Below are positions 1 through 8,582 of a stretch of DNA of 64,000 nucleotides, piece after piece. The stretch's first letter is position 1; each line of letters begins with the position of its first letter. The translations under genes were made by a program, and so were the position numbers. The notes beneath the pieces were generated by a model. That model ran no database searches, was not told the DNA's origin, and worked only from the letters and a program-made list of their open reading frames with translations. The stretch covers positions 1-64,000 of the forward strand of contig DATBTT010000056.1 in NCBI GenBank assembly GCA_036559125.1, given 5' to 3'. This DNA is from JALYTZ01 sp036559125. Its GTDB lineage: Bacteria > Vulcanimicrobiota > Vulcanimicrobiia > Vulcanimicrobiales > Vulcanimicrobiaceae.

Positions 1-422
1 CGCGCGCCGACGTCTTGAATGTCGAAGAGCAGGACGTCGACGCCGGCGAGCATGGCGGCACTGGGGTGCTTTTGCTTGCCGTACAGGCTGTAGACGGGCA
101 GACCCGTTCGCACGTCGGTGTACGACGAGACATAACTACCGGCCGGGCGATCTCCCCGCAGGCCGTGTTCCGGCGAGTAAATCGCTTTGATACAAATGCG
201 CGGATTCGCCTTGATGGCGTCCACGATATTGATCAAGCTTGAGGTGACGCCGGTCTGGTTGGTGATGACGCCGACGCAGCGTCCGTGCAAATCGTGCCAC
301 GCCGAGTGCAAGAAGACTTCGTCGCCGAGCGTGACGTTGGCCGCCGGCAGCCGCCCCGCGTGTGCCACGGCGCACAGAGCCAGGGCGAAAACCGTCAAAA
401 TCGGAAGACATCGTTTAAACAA
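1..422 (-). CDS. NamZ-like exo-beta-N-acetylmuramidase (DUF1343), 5' part only
   Basis: Reading the minus strand from a TTG at 422 gives a short basic start, a hydrophobic stretch (LPILTVFALALCAVAHA) that looks like a signal peptide, and then DUF1343 hallmarks: VGVITNQTGV, YSPEHGLRG, TGLPVYSLYG and LLFDIQDVGAR. The family is known as exo-acting N-acetylmuramidases in peptidoglycan recycling, exported in many species. The TTG overlaps the mqnD stop by 8 bases, which suggests coupling. The rest of the gene lies off the left edge. An ATG at 411 is in another frame that does not give this domain. The TTG start is a judgement; the family call is firm. Confidence 0.78.
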   Translation of the reverse strand, partial: MFKRCLPILTVFALALCAVAHAGRLPAANVTLGDEVFLHSAWHDLHGRCVGVITNQTGVTSSLINIVDAIKANPRICIKAIYSPEHGLRGDRPAGSYVSSYTDVRTGLPVYSLYGKQKHPSAAMLAGVDVLLFDIQDVGA

Positions 423-1251
423 ACTGCGGCTCCATGGGATCGGGCAGGATGCCGGCGGCATGCGCGCGTTTGAAAAGTTCGCGCACGGCGGCGATGCCGC
501 CGTCGCCGACGTCTTCGGTAAATTCATTGACGTATAAGTCGATGTGGCGGCGCATCACGTCGTCGTCCATTTCCACGGCGTGCTCGCGCACGTACCCGAT
601 GATTTTGTTTTCGTTGGCCCGCGCGAAGCGTAGGCTACGCCGTATTGCGTCGTCCATCGCGTGCGCCCGATCGTCGTCGAGGTCGTTGCGCACGAGGATC
701 GCGCCAAGCGGAATCGGCATGCCGGAAACCGATTCCCACCAGTCTCCCAAATCGGTAATTTGAACGAGCCCCGCTTCCTGATAGGTAAATCGCGACTCGT
801 GAATGATCAATCCCGCATCGACCGTGCCTTGCGCGATCGCCTCGACGATTTTGTCAAAACGCATTTGTATGATGTGCGGCGATTTTCCCATTGCCAAGCG
901 CAACAGCATAAACGCGGTCGTGCGCTCGCCGGGGATCGCGATGAGCTTATCGTCGAAGTCTTCGAGCGTTTTGCCGGCGCCCTCGCGCGCTACGACAAGC
1001 GGCCCGCATCCGCGGCCGAGCGCCCCTCCGGCGCGCAGAATGCGGTACTTGTCCATCAGCGAGGGAATGGCGCCGTAACTGACTTTCGTCAATTCGTAGT
1101 CCCCTTTGAGCGCCGAATTGTTCAGGTTTTCGACGTCTTCGAGCGCGACACGCACGTTGGGAACATCGTCGATCAATCCGTTTGTCAGCGCCGCAAAGAT
1201 GTACGTGTCGTTCGGACACGGGGAATACGCGAGAGTCAGGGGCTTATCCAT
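415..1251 (-). CDS. mqnD: 1,4-dihydroxy-6-naphthoate synthase MqnD
   Basis: About 278 residues, the usual MqnD size, opening with the family motif LTLAYSPCPNDTY and holding the periplasmic-binding-protein-like fold (YGAIPSLMDKY, GLIIHESRFTY). MqnD converts cyclic de-hypoxanthine futalosine to 1,4-dihydroxy-6-naphthoate in the futalosine route to menaquinone. The ATG at 1251 is chosen because it overlaps the mqnB stop as ATGGATAA; an upstream TTG at 1263 would add four residues. It follows mqnB directly, so the two pathway steps are co-transcribed. Other mqn genes are not in this window. Confidence 0.93.
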   Translation of the reverse strand: MDKPLTLAYSPCPNDTYIFAALTNGLIDDVPNVRVALEDVENLNNSALKGDYELTKVSYGAIPSLMDKYRILRAGGALGRGCGPLVVAREGAGKTLEDFDDKLIAIPGERTTAFMLLRLAMGKSPHIIQMRFDKIVEAIAQGTVDAGLIIHESRFTYQEAGLVQITDLGDWWESVSGMPIPLGAILVRNDLDDDRAHAMDDAIRRSLRFARANENKIIGYVREHAVEMDDDVMRRHIDLYVNEFTEDVGDGGIAAVRELFKRAHAAGILPDPMEPQFV

Positions 1252-1852
1252 CGAGCGGTCCAATCGAAGTGAGTAAAGCGTTCAACACACGTTCTAAACC
1301 CGCAACGCCGGCGGTAAAGTTCCATCCGCTACGCGCGCGATCGCCGACGAGGTTCGATATTCCGCGCACCTCGATTGCAGGCACGCCGGCGATTTCGGCC
1401 GCGCGCAGCACGCCGAAGCCTTCCATCGTTTCGATGCCTGCGCCATATCGCGTCAAGCGCTCGGCGGTCGCGTCGGTTGCGGTTACCCGGGACACCGTGA
1501 TGCCGCCGACGCGCGAGAAACCCAATTCCACCAAGCGGTCAACCAGCCTAAGATCGGAGCTGGCTCGATCGATGATGCGGGCGTTCTCAGGTAGCGCGAT
1601 ACGGTCGCCCGTCTCGATGTCGAGTTCCATGAACTCGTCCGAGACGACGACACCGTCACCGATCTGCGCTGCGTTCGCGAAGGCTCCCGCAATCCCGGCG
1701 TTAATGACCAGATCGTAGGGGCCTTGCGCCAGCGCTCGGGATACGGCCGCCGTCGCTTCGACCGCGCCGACGCCGGTAACGAGCATTTCGACGTGAGGCT
1801 GCGGAGCCAGGAATGCGAGTTCTTTGCCGACGGCGCACGCAACGAGAATCAC
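1244..1852 (-). CDS. mqnB: Futalosine hydrolase MqnB
   Basis: A 202-residue nucleoside-phosphorylase-fold protein starting at GTG. Visible family features are MLVTGVGAVEA near the start, VINAGIAGAF in the middle and the substrate-site stretch IETMEGFGVLRAAE. MqnB removes the base from futalosine (or the 6-amino-6-deoxy form) in menaquinone synthesis. Its overlap with mqnD and its size (smaller than MTA/SAH nucleosidase and lacking that enzyme's typical ending) favour futalosine hydrolase over MTAN. It starts two bases before the queE stop, so the que and mqn genes form one tight minus-strand cluster. Confidence 0.88.
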   Translation of the reverse strand: MILVACAVGKELAFLAPQPHVEMLVTGVGAVEATAAVSRALAQGPYDLVINAGIAGAFANAAQIGDGVVVSDEFMELDIETGDRIALPENARIIDRASSDLRLVDRLVELGFSRVGGITVSRVTATDATAERLTRYGAGIETMEGFGVLRAAEIAGVPAIEVRGISNLVGDRARSGWNFTAGVAGLERVLNALLTSIGPLDG

Positions 1853-1854
1853 GT

Positions 1855-2430
1855 TCAGCGCACCCCGATGAACTTATGCGTCTGTAAAGACAAACGAAAG
1901 CGCGCCGGATGCTTTTTCGCATAGTCCAGTGCGATCTCGACGTTGCTCGGCTTGTTGCCTTCGGGCTGCAACAGAATTGTCGGCTTGTCGGGAAACAACG
2001 CGAGATGTTCCTCCGGGATGCGCCCGTCGACGATCAACTTCACTTCGTTTGCGCGCGCGGCCATGCGACGATCCACGCGTTCTTTCGGCGACACGCAGAG
2101 CCAAACATCGTCGGGTAGGTCGGTGGCAATCGTGCCGTTCGACTCGACGTGCACGCGACGTCCGTCGGCGCGCAGCGTCTCGATTAGCGCGAGCGACTCG
2201 GTCTGCGCGAGCGGCTCTCCCCCGGTGAGCACGACCATGGGGCAGTCACCTCCCAACTCGCGCACGGTAGCCGCCACGCCTTGCGCGGAAGCGAAGAACT
2301 TCAACGAGTAATCCGTGTCGCAGAAGTCGCACGCGAGATTGCAGCCTGCAAGCCGCACGAAAACTGCAGGCGTTCCGGTATAGGCGCCCTCGCCTTGCAC
2401 GCTATAAAAAATCTCAGCAAGCTGCAACAT
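1855..2430 (-). CDS. queE: 7-carboxy-7-deazaguanine synthase QueE (radical SAM)
   Basis: A 191-residue short radical-SAM enzyme. The start at 2430 gives the family opening MLQLAEIFYSVQGEG, and cysteines C30, C34 and C37 form the CxxxCxxC cluster site (CNLACDFC). The later stretch VVLTGGEPL is the SAM-binding GGE motif. QueE turns 6-carboxytetrahydropterin into 7-carboxy-7-deazaguanine, feeding queuosine or other deazapurines. It overlaps queD by 17 bases, and QueD makes its substrate. The open frame extends further upstream, but that extension lies inside queD and is not needed. Confidence 0.94.
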   Translation of the reverse strand: MLQLAEIFYSVQGEGAYTGTPAVFVRLAGCNLACDFCDTDYSLKFFASAQGVAATVRELGGDCPMVVLTGGEPLAQTESLALIETLRADGRRVHVESNGTIATDLPDDVWLCVSPKERVDRRMAARANEVKLIVDGRIPEEHLALFPDKPTILLQPEGNKPSNVEIALDYAKKHPARFRLSLQTHKFIGVR

Positions 2431-2788
2431 CGTCGTTTTTTCGAAGGACCGCGCACGACGTCGCGGTTTCCCAAAGGACGAGTTCGTCGAGCCCACGGAG
2501 CGCCGGCGTCAGCCGGTCCCAGATCCAGGCGACGATTCGTTCGCAGGTGGGATTTTCCAGAATGTCGTTGAGATTGCGATGATCCAATGCGTCTATGACG
2601 TCGCGATGGACCACCTCTTTGACGGTATCGAAATCCTCGATCATGCCCCGGGCCGGGCCATCGGAGCGTAGCGGGCCGGTGATTGCAACTTCGAGACGGT
2701 ACGAATGGCCGTGAAGCCGAGCGCACTTTCCGGGGTGATAAGGGAGAACGTGCGCGGCCTCGAACCGAAAATGCTTACGAATCTGCAT
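2414..2788 (-). CDS. queD: 6-carboxy-5,6,7,8-tetrahydropterin synthase QueD
   Basis: A 124-residue pterin synthase-fold enzyme. Zinc ligands are visible as the early FEAAHVLPYH histidine and the later RLHGHSY pair; C23 of KCARLHGH is the catalytic cysteine and the CERIVAW segment is also typical. It converts dihydroneopterin triphosphate to carboxytetrahydropterin, the QueE substrate, in 7-deazaguanine synthesis. It is first in the minus-strand que-mqn run and diverges from the DUF4438 gene. No preQ1-type riboswitch was recognised in the 63 bases before it. Confidence 0.94.
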   Translation of the reverse strand: MQIRKHFRFEAAHVLPYHPGKCARLHGHSYRLEVAITGPLRSDGPARGMIEDFDTVKEVVHRDVIDALDHRNLNDILENPTCERIVAWIWDRLTPALRGLDELVLWETATSCAVLRKNDDVAAC

Positions 2789-2851
2789 AGGATGCCGCCC
2801 GAATGTTCGCGGCGGGTCCGGCGTACCCCGTTCCCGGAGGATGAGCCGCTC

Positions 2852-3718
2852 GTGAGCGTCCGTATCAACCAGGCCGAACTCGTCATTACCGCCGTCGCGG
2901 GCGAGGCCGCGCCGGCCTTGCTCAACTCGGGATTGTACGACGTGAGCTTCGAGGGCCAGCCGCTGATCTTACCAAGCGTGGGCGGCATCAACCCAAACGT
3001 CCGGGTCGGCGATTCGGCCTTCGCGTTTGCCGCCGATCACGTCGAACCGGCCGTCAGCGTGCGTAATCCAGACGACCGGCTCAATGCCGCGTTCAATACC
3101 TTCGCCTGCGTCGGAAACGAGGCCGTCGTGCTGACGGGCGACGCGAAGGGCGAGCGCGGGCGTGTCACCGGCAAACACGGCGGCATCGAACACGTGATGG
3201 TCGACTTCACGCCTGAGATAATGCGCACGATGGCGATCGGCGACAAAATTCAGGTGTGGGCGTGCGGTTTGGGAACGCACCTGCTGGATGCGCCCGACGT
3301 GAAGATTTTTAACGCGGATCCGGCGTTCGTCGAAGCGTGGGGCTTGGAACTGAAAGCCGGGTATATTCGGGCGCGTGTGGCGCGCATGGTCCCCGCAGCC
3401 GTCATGGGTTCGGGGCTCGGGCGGTCCACCGTCGTGCGCGGCGACTACGATATTCAAACGTTCGACGACGCCGTTGCCGAGCAGTACGGCCTGCGCGAGT
3501 TGCGCCTCGGCGACATCGTTGCGATCGTCAATGCCGATCATTCGTTCGGCCGCATCTATCGCACCGGCGCCATCTCCGTCGGCGTCGTCGTGCACGGCCG
3601 CTCGTTTGTTTCGGGCCACGGCCCGGGCGTCACATCGCTGCTCACGTCTGCGACCGGCAAAATCGAACCGATCATCGACGACCGAGCCAACCTCGCCCAC
3701 ATCCTAAAACTGCGATAG
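2852..3718 (+). CDS. DUF4438 domain protein
   Basis: About 288 residues. The GTG at 2852 is chosen because GGAGG lies 11 bases upstream and the translation from there (VSVRINQAELVITAVAGEA) is protein-like, whereas the longer frame runs back into queD. Features typical of DUF4438 are LPSVGGINPNVRVGD, GEVTGKHGGIEHV-like text (GRVTGKHGGIEHV) and the C-terminal VVVHGRSFVSGHGPGVT. The biochemical role of the family is unknown to me. It stands alone on the plus strand between two minus-strand operons. Confidence 0.8.
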   Translation: MSVRINQAELVITAVAGEAAPALLNSGLYDVSFEGQPLILPSVGGINPNVRVGDSAFAFAADHVEPAVSVRNPDDRLNAAFNTFACVGNEAVVLTGDAKGERGRVTGKHGGIEHVMVDFTPEIMRTMAIGDKIQVWACGLGTHLLDAPDVKIFNADPAFVEAWGLELKAGYIRARVARMVPAAVMGSGLGRSTVVRGDYDIQTFDDAVAEQYGLRELRLGDIVAIVNADHSFGRIYRTGAISVGVVVHGRSFVSGHGPGVTSLLTSATGKIEPIIDDRANLAHILKLR

Positions 3719-3733
3719 TGCCTGAAGGGCCTT

Positions 3734-5089
3734 TTAGAGCGAACCTTCGGGGCCCATGGATTCGAGGCGCTTTTTGAGGTCGGCTAAGAAACCGCTGGCG
3801 ACGTAGCCGTCGACTACGCGATGGTCGAGGGACAGACACACGTTCATCATCTGGCGGATGGCGATGGCGTCGTCTTTCGTGACGACCGGTTTTTTAACGA
3901 CCGTTTCCATCGTTACGATGCCGGCCTGTCCTGCATTGATGATAGGTGCCGAGGCATAGGAACCGTTCGCGCCGTTGTTGTTGACCGTAAACGTGCCGCC
4001 TTGCAGATCGTCGGTCGAGAGCTTGTTCTTGCGCGCCCGGTCGATCAGATCACCCGAGGCCAGAGCGAGTCCTTTGATCGACATGGAGTCGGCTTTTTTT
4101 ATGACCGGCACGACCAGATTGGTCGCAAGTCCGATGGCAATGCCGACGTTCACGTCTTTTTCGACGTAGATTCCCTCGGCGGTGAACTTGGCGTTCATCA
4201 GCGGGAATGCGGCGAGCGACTCGACGACCGCGCGGATGAAGAAGGGCATGAGCGTGAGCTTGTAACCGGTGTCGCGCTCGAAACGATCCTTCTCGCGCGT
4301 GCGCCACTTCCAAACGTTGGTAACGTCGACTTCGACCATCGACCACGCGTGCGGCGCGGTATGTTTGCTCTCCACCATGCGCTCGGCGATGATGCGTCGC
4401 GCGCCGCTGAGCGGAATCGTCGTGCCGGGCACGGGCTGGCCGTACGTGCTGGTTCCGGCCGCTGGAGCGGGACGCGATGGCGGCGCGACCGGCGGCGTTC
4501 CCGTTGCGATTGCTAGACCGACCGCTGCGGCCGGACCCATGCGCGACGCGGTCAACACGTCTTGCGCGGTTACGCGCCCGTTTGCACCGGAACCGGTCAA
4601 CGCACGGATATCTAGGTGATGCTCGCGCGCGAGTTTACGCACTGCCGGCGAGGCTCCGCGCAATGCTCCCTCGGGCGTACCCGTCGCCTGCGCGGCCTGG
4701 CCGTTTGGGTGTCCGTTGGTCGATACGGATGCTGCCGGTCGCGACGCCGGCGCGGCTTCGGCGGCCGTCTGCACCGGCGCCTGCGGAATGTTGAAGCCCG
4801 GGACCGGTTCGGCGTTTGCGCTCTCGGCCATCGCGTCGCCGGGGCTCGCGCCGGCGTCGTCGATAACTGCGATCGGCGTGCCCGTCGGAACGGTCGAACC
4901 CTCTTGCACGAGCAATTCACGAATCGTGCCGGTTACCGGCGCCGGGACTTCGGAATTCACTTTGTCGGTCGAGACTTCGACGAACGCTTCGTACTTGTCG
5001 ACGGAATCGCCGACGCTCTTGAGCCAGCGCTCGACCGTTCCTTCGGTAACGGTTTCGCCGAGCTGCGGCATCGTGATCGTGGTAGCCAC
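3734..5089 (-). CDS. 2-oxoacid dehydrogenase E2 (dihydrolipoamide acyltransferase)
   Basis: A 451-residue E2. Domains in order: one lipoyl domain with the lipoylated lysine K43 in STDKVNSE, a Pro/Ala-rich linker, a peripheral-subunit-binding domain (ASPAVRKLAREHHLDI), a second linker, and a CoA acyltransferase domain ending in the catalytic SLDHRVVDG with H423. The GTG start follows the E1-beta TAA with no gap. With the E1 genes it forms a pyruvate or branched-chain 2-oxoacid dehydrogenase. The E1 features resemble the branched-chain type more, but the substrate cannot be fixed from sequence. No E3 gene is adjacent. Confidence 0.92.
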   Translation of the reverse strand: MATTITMPQLGETVTEGTVERWLKSVGDSVDKYEAFVEVSTDKVNSEVPAPVTGTIRELLVQEGSTVPTGTPIAVIDDAGASPGDAMAESANAEPVPGFNIPQAPVQTAAEAAPASRPAASVSTNGHPNGQAAQATGTPEGALRGASPAVRKLAREHHLDIRALTGSGANGRVTAQDVLTASRMGPAAAVGLAIATGTPPVAPPSRPAPAAGTSTYGQPVPGTTIPLSGARRIIAERMVESKHTAPHAWSMVEVDVTNVWKWRTREKDRFERDTGYKLTLMPFFIRAVVESLAAFPLMNAKFTAEGIYVEKDVNVGIAIGLATNLVVPVIKKADSMSIKGLALASGDLIDRARKNKLSTDDLQGGTFTVNNNGANGSYASAPIINAGQAGIVTMETVVKKPVVTKDDAIAIRQMMNVCLSLDHRVVDGYVASGFLADLKKRLESMGPEGSL

Positions 5090-6085
5090 TTAGAACCTCA
5101 CCATTTCGCGCATCGCCTCGGCCATCTCGCCGGGCGTGCTCATGTATTCTTCCTCGAGCGGAAGCGCATAGCCCATTGCCGGAACGTCGGGCGCGCAGTG
5201 GCGCCGGATGGGTGCGTCGAGATCGAACAGCGCCTCCTCCGCAACCATGGCGGATATCTCCGCGCCGATGCCGCCGAACTTGTTGTCCTCGTGAATGATG
5301 AGCAGCTTGCGCGTCTTGCGCACGCTCTGCAGAATCGCTTGCTTGTCCATCGGGCGAATCGAACGCAGATCGATCACCTCGACCGAGTGGCCTTCTTGCT
5401 CGAGTTGGTTGGCGGCGTCCAATGCCCAATGCACGTAGAGGCCGTACGAAACGACCGTCAATTTGTCACCGGTCTTCTTGACGTCGGCCTTGCCGATCGG
5501 AATCGTGTAGTGCCCTTGCGGAACCTCGCCTTTGATCAGCCGATACGTCTTCTTGTGCTCGAGAAAGAGTACGGGATCGGGATCGTCGATCGCTGCGTTG
5601 AGCAGGCCTTTAACGTCCGCGGGGAACGCCGGCGCGACGATCTTCAAACCGGGGACGTGATAGAATAGCGCTTCGATCGAGACCGAGTGCGATAGCGCGC
5701 CGCGCACGCCGCCGCCGTACGGCGTGCGGATAACGAGCGGACAGGTGTACTCGCCGTTGCTGCGATAGCGCGTTTTAGCCGCTTCGCCGACGATCTGGTT
5801 GAACGCCGGATAAATAAAATCGGCGAACTGAATCTCGGCGATCGGCCGCAGGCCTTCCATCGCCATGCCGACGGCGATGCCGACGATCGACGCTTCGGCA
5901 ATCGGCGTGTCGATAACGCGTTCGGCGCCGAATTCTTTGATGAAGTCCTTGGTGATGAGAAAGACGTTGCCGCGATTGCCGACGTCCTCACCCAGTACGA
6001 TGGTACGGTCGTCGTTCTTCATGGCTTCGTACAGCGTCGCCCGTACGGCTTCGACGTTGTTCATCACTTGCGACGGCGAACTCAC
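5090..6085 (-). CDS. 2-oxoacid dehydrogenase E1 component, beta subunit
   Basis: A transketolase-type beta subunit of about 331 residues. Conserved blocks are VLGEDVGNRGNVF, RVIDTPIAEASIVG, AEIQFADFIYPAFNQI, RTPYGGGVRGALSHS and the C-terminal IIHEDNKFGGIGAEI. With the alpha subunit it binds thiamine diphosphate and decarboxylates the 2-oxoacid, passing the acyl group to E2. The GTG at 6085 overlaps the upstream E1-alpha stop as GTGA, the classic coupled start; a TTG at 6100 is an alternative. Only one beta gene is present for two alpha genes. Confidence 0.92.
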   Translation of the reverse strand: MSSPSQVMNNVEAVRATLYEAMKNDDRTIVLGEDVGNRGNVFLITKDFIKEFGAERVIDTPIAEASIVGIAVGMAMEGLRPIAEIQFADFIYPAFNQIVGEAAKTRYRSNGEYTCPLVIRTPYGGGVRGALSHSVSIEALFYHVPGLKIVAPAFPADVKGLLNAAIDDPDPVLFLEHKKTYRLIKGEVPQGHYTIPIGKADVKKTGDKLTVVSYGLYVHWALDAANQLEQEGHSVEVIDLRSIRPMDKQAILQSVRKTRKLLIIHEDNKFGGIGAEISAMVAEEALFDLDAPIRRHCAPDVPAMGYALPLEEEYMSTPGEMAEAMREMVRF

Positions 6086-7110
6086 AGCCACGGTTCCCAA
6101 GCTCCTTCGTACAGATTGGTATAGAGTTCCGAAGCGTCCGGATACGGCATGGCCTCGGCTTTGTCGGTCGCTTCGTTCGTCTCGCGAAGCACGTCTTTTT
6201 TCATCGCGTCGACCGTTTCGGCGGACATCACGCCCGCGGCGACGAGCGCCGTCTCGAAGCGTGGCACCGGGTCATCTTTGCGGTGTTCGCCGACTTCGTC
6301 CTTGGTGCGATAGGTCATGTCGTTGTCGTCGGTCGAGTGCGCTAGAAAACGGTAGCAGACGCCTTCAACCATGGAGGGTCCGCCGCCGTTGCGCGCGCGG
6401 TCCATCGCGCGTTTCACGACGTCGTAGGTCGCTATCGGATCGAAGCCGTCGAACTGCTCTCCCGGCATTCCGTAGCCTTCGGCGCGCTTATAAATGTCGG
6501 GCTGCCCCATCTGCTGATCGAGCGGCGTCGAAATCGCCCACTGATTGTTTTCGACCAGCATGACGAGCGGCAACTTGTGAATTGCCGCGAAATTCATGGA
6601 CTCGTGCCACTCGCCTTCGCTGGTGGTGCCGTCGCCGCAGGTCACGAGTACCGCGCGCCCGGCCTCCTTGCGGTATTTTATCGCGTACGCCGCGCCGACG
6701 GCGTGCGGAATGTGCGCGGCCAGAATCGATGAGAACGTCATCATTCCGGCTTTTTTGCTGGAATAATGGTTGGGAAATTGGCGTCCGCCGTTATGGTCGG
6801 CTTGGCGCGCGAACAACGAGAGCAACACTTCGTACGCGGAAAAGCCGATGCCGACCGCGAGGCCGAGGTCGCGATAGTACGGCGCCAAAATGTCCTTACC
6901 GCGTTGGAAGGCCATCGCGGCGCCTGCCTGAAGGGCTTCGTGGCCTTCGCTGCCGAGAGCAAATGGGATCTTGCCTTGCCGGTTCAGCTGAAAGCCGCGG
7001 TTGTCGAGCTGGCGCTGGAGCAGCATGTTGCGAAAAATCGCTTTGAGCTGCTCGTCGGACAGCCCATGCCGCTCCAGCGATTTTCGCACTTGAGTGTCGG
7101 TTTTTGCCAT
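6082..7110 (-). CDS. 2-oxoacid dehydrogenase E1 component, alpha subunit (copy 1)
   Basis: A 342-residue alpha subunit. The thiamine-diphosphate motif is seen as GDGTTSEGEWHE followed by VENNQWAIST, and the phosphorylation-loop region as YRFLAHSTDDND. It forms the active site with E1-beta, which follows with a 4-base overlap. The other alpha copy lies 48 bases upstream. The two share long identical runs (RQGKIPFA, APYYRDLGL, EATDKAEAMPYP), so they arose by tandem duplication. This copy is physically coupled to E1-beta and is the likelier housekeeping partner. Confidence 0.92.
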   Translation of the reverse strand: MAKTDTQVRKSLERHGLSDEQLKAIFRNMLLQRQLDNRGFQLNRQGKIPFALGSEGHEALQAGAAMAFQRGKDILAPYYRDLGLAVGIGFSAYEVLLSLFARQADHNGGRQFPNHYSSKKAGMMTFSSILAAHIPHAVGAAYAIKYRKEAGRAVLVTCGDGTTSEGEWHESMNFAAIHKLPLVMLVENNQWAISTPLDQQMGQPDIYKRAEGYGMPGEQFDGFDPIATYDVVKRAMDRARNGGGPSMVEGVCYRFLAHSTDDNDMTYRTKDEVGEHRKDDPVPRFETALVAAGVMSAETVDAMKKDVLRETNEATDKAEAMPYPDASELYTNLYEGAWEPWL

Positions 7111-7158
7111 GAATCGAGTCCTTAGGTGTAAAGGTACCGGCGCGCGGCCGCCGCTATA

Positions 7159-8184
7159 TTATTGCCATGGTTCCCAGGCGCCGGCGTGGACATTCGTATA
7201 AAGGTCCGCCGGTTCGGGATAGGGCATCGCTTCGGCTTTGTCAGTGGCTTCGTTCGCCTCGGCCAGGACGGATGACTTCAAAGCGGCTGCCGCCTCGGGC
7301 GTGAGGATCCCTCGTTCCGCGAGGAAGCGCTCGAAGGTCGGCACCGGGTCTTGCTTACGGCGCTCCTCCACCTCTTCGCGGCTGCGGTAGGTCCGGTCGT
7401 CGTCGTCGGTAGTATGGGAAAGAAAGCGGTAGCACTTGGCCTCGATCAGGGCCGGACCGAGGCCCGCACGTGCCCGGTCCATGGCTTCCTTGACGGCGCC
7501 GTAGCACGCGATCGGGTCGAAGCCGTTGACGCAGACGCCGGGCATCCCATAGCCATCGGCCTTCTTATGGATGTCCTGCTGGCCTGATTGTTGAGCGAGC
7601 GGGGTCGAAATCGCCCATTCGTTATTTTCGCACAAAAACACGATCGGCAGTTTGTGGACGGCGGCGAAGTTCAGCGATTCGTGCCACTCGCTTTCGCTCG
7701 TGGCTCCGTCGCCGAAGGTCGTAAGCACTGCGCGCCCGTGCTCCTTGCGCAGCTTGATCGCATAGGCGGCGCCGACGGCGTGCGAGACCTGGGCCGCGAT
7801 GATCGAGCTGATGGAGAGCAGATTGAGCCGGCGGCTAGCGTAGTGGTGCGGAAATTGGCGGCCGCCGGAGAGGTCCGCCGCGCGTGCAAAAAGCGAGAGC
7901 AACACTTCGTACGGAGTCAAGCCGATGCCGAGATCGAGTCCGAGATCGCGGTAGTACGGGGCAAGAATGTCCGTGCCTCGTTGGAACGCCATCGCCGCGC
8001 CCGCCTGCACGGCCTCGTGCCCTTCGCTCGCCGAAGCGAACGGAATCTTACCCTGGCGATTGAGCTGAAATCCACGATTTTCAAGCGTTCGCTGCATCAC
8101 CATGATGCGGAACATCCCGACGAGTTGCTCGTCGGAAAGCCCATGGCGCTCGAATGCGGGTACCGTTTTGCCTTTGGACGTCAC
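7159..8184 (-). CDS. 2-oxoacid dehydrogenase E1 component, alpha subunit (copy 2)
   Basis: About 341 residues, the tandem paralogue of the next alpha gene and first gene of the operon. Thiamine-diphosphate residues are kept (GDGATSESEWHE, CENNEWAIST). It differs in the active-site approach region (ASRRLNLLSISS where copy 1 has SSKKAGMMTFSS), which may change substrate preference. The GTG at 8184 gives the same N-terminal length as copy 1; a TTG at 8208 is also possible. No second beta gene accompanies it, so both alphas would have to share one beta subunit. Confidence 0.9.
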   Translation of the reverse strand: MTSKGKTVPAFERHGLSDEQLVGMFRIMVMQRTLENRGFQLNRQGKIPFASASEGHEAVQAGAAMAFQRGTDILAPYYRDLGLDLGIGLTPYEVLLSLFARAADLSGGRQFPHHYASRRLNLLSISSIIAAQVSHAVGAAYAIKLRKEHGRAVLTTFGDGATSESEWHESLNFAAVHKLPIVFLCENNEWAISTPLAQQSGQQDIHKKADGYGMPGVCVNGFDPIACYGAVKEAMDRARAGLGPALIEAKCYRFLSHTTDDDDRTYRSREEVEERRKQDPVPTFERFLAERGILTPEAAAALKSSVLAEANEATDKAEAMPYPEPADLYTNVHAGAWEPWQ

Positions 8185-8282
8185 AGCCGGTACTCGCCCG
8201 AACCCCAAACGAAATCCTGCGCCCCGCCGCCAGCGTCATCCCGAGCGCAGGCGCGAATCGCCAAAGTCGAAAGGCCCGATGG

Positions 8283-8303
8283 TTCGACAAGCTCACCATG
8301 ACA
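8283..8303. repeat. Dispersed palindromic repeat, half unit
   Basis: TTCGACAAGCTCACCATGAC is one arm of the repeat family seen at 15590, 22818, 24698, 24961 and 51697. It lies just before the 21-base tandem array and is inverted relative to the arm at 8508 on the other side. Confidence 0.7.
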
Positions 8304-8511
8304 GCGTTCGCCTCCCTCACGGCAGCGTTCGCCTCCCTCACGACAGCGTTCGCCTCCCTCACAACAGCGTTCGCCTCCCTCACGGCAGCGTTTGCCTCTC
8401 TCACGGCAGCGTTCGCCTCCCTCGCGGCAGCGTTCGCCTCCCTCACGGCAGCGTTCGCCTCCCTCACGACAGCGTTCGCCTCCCTCACGGCAGCGTTCGT
8501 CTTCCCTGTCA
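8302..8511. repeat. 21-base minisatellite, 10 copies
   Basis: Ten direct copies begin with CAGCGTT at exact 21-base steps: 8302, 8323, 8344, 8365, 8386, 8407, 8428, 8449, 8470 and 8491. Copies differ at one to three positions, mostly in the last three bases and once as TTTGCCTCTC. The units abut with no spacers, so this is not a CRISPR array. The period is a multiple of three and both strands stay open, reading TAAFASL on plus and REGGERC on minus, but no start signal supports translation. It fills most of the 8185-8582 gap between the E1-alpha operon and the VOC gene; I saw no other gene there. Confidence 0.95.
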
Positions 8512-8532
8512 TCCTGAGCTTGTCGAAGGACG
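8508..8532. repeat. Dispersed palindromic repeat, half unit
   Basis: GTCATCCTGAGCTTGTCGAA plus GGAC, the standard arm of the repeat family, here at the right border of the minisatellite and in inverted orientation to the arm at 8283. Confidence 0.8.
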
Positions 8533-8582
8533 GGCCTGGAACTTGCGGATGGAGGTGCGAGACCGCGGAGAATCGTTTGGAC

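Noticed and set aside
8302..8511. Regular repeats that could be taken for a CRISPR array
   Set aside because: The 21-base units abut with no spacers, and no cas genes are nearby.
8154..8582. Long open frame through the minisatellite joined to the VOC gene, giving TAAFASL repeats
   Set aside because: The period is a multiple of three, so every frame stays open by chance. The VOC domain starts cleanly at the ATG at 8583.
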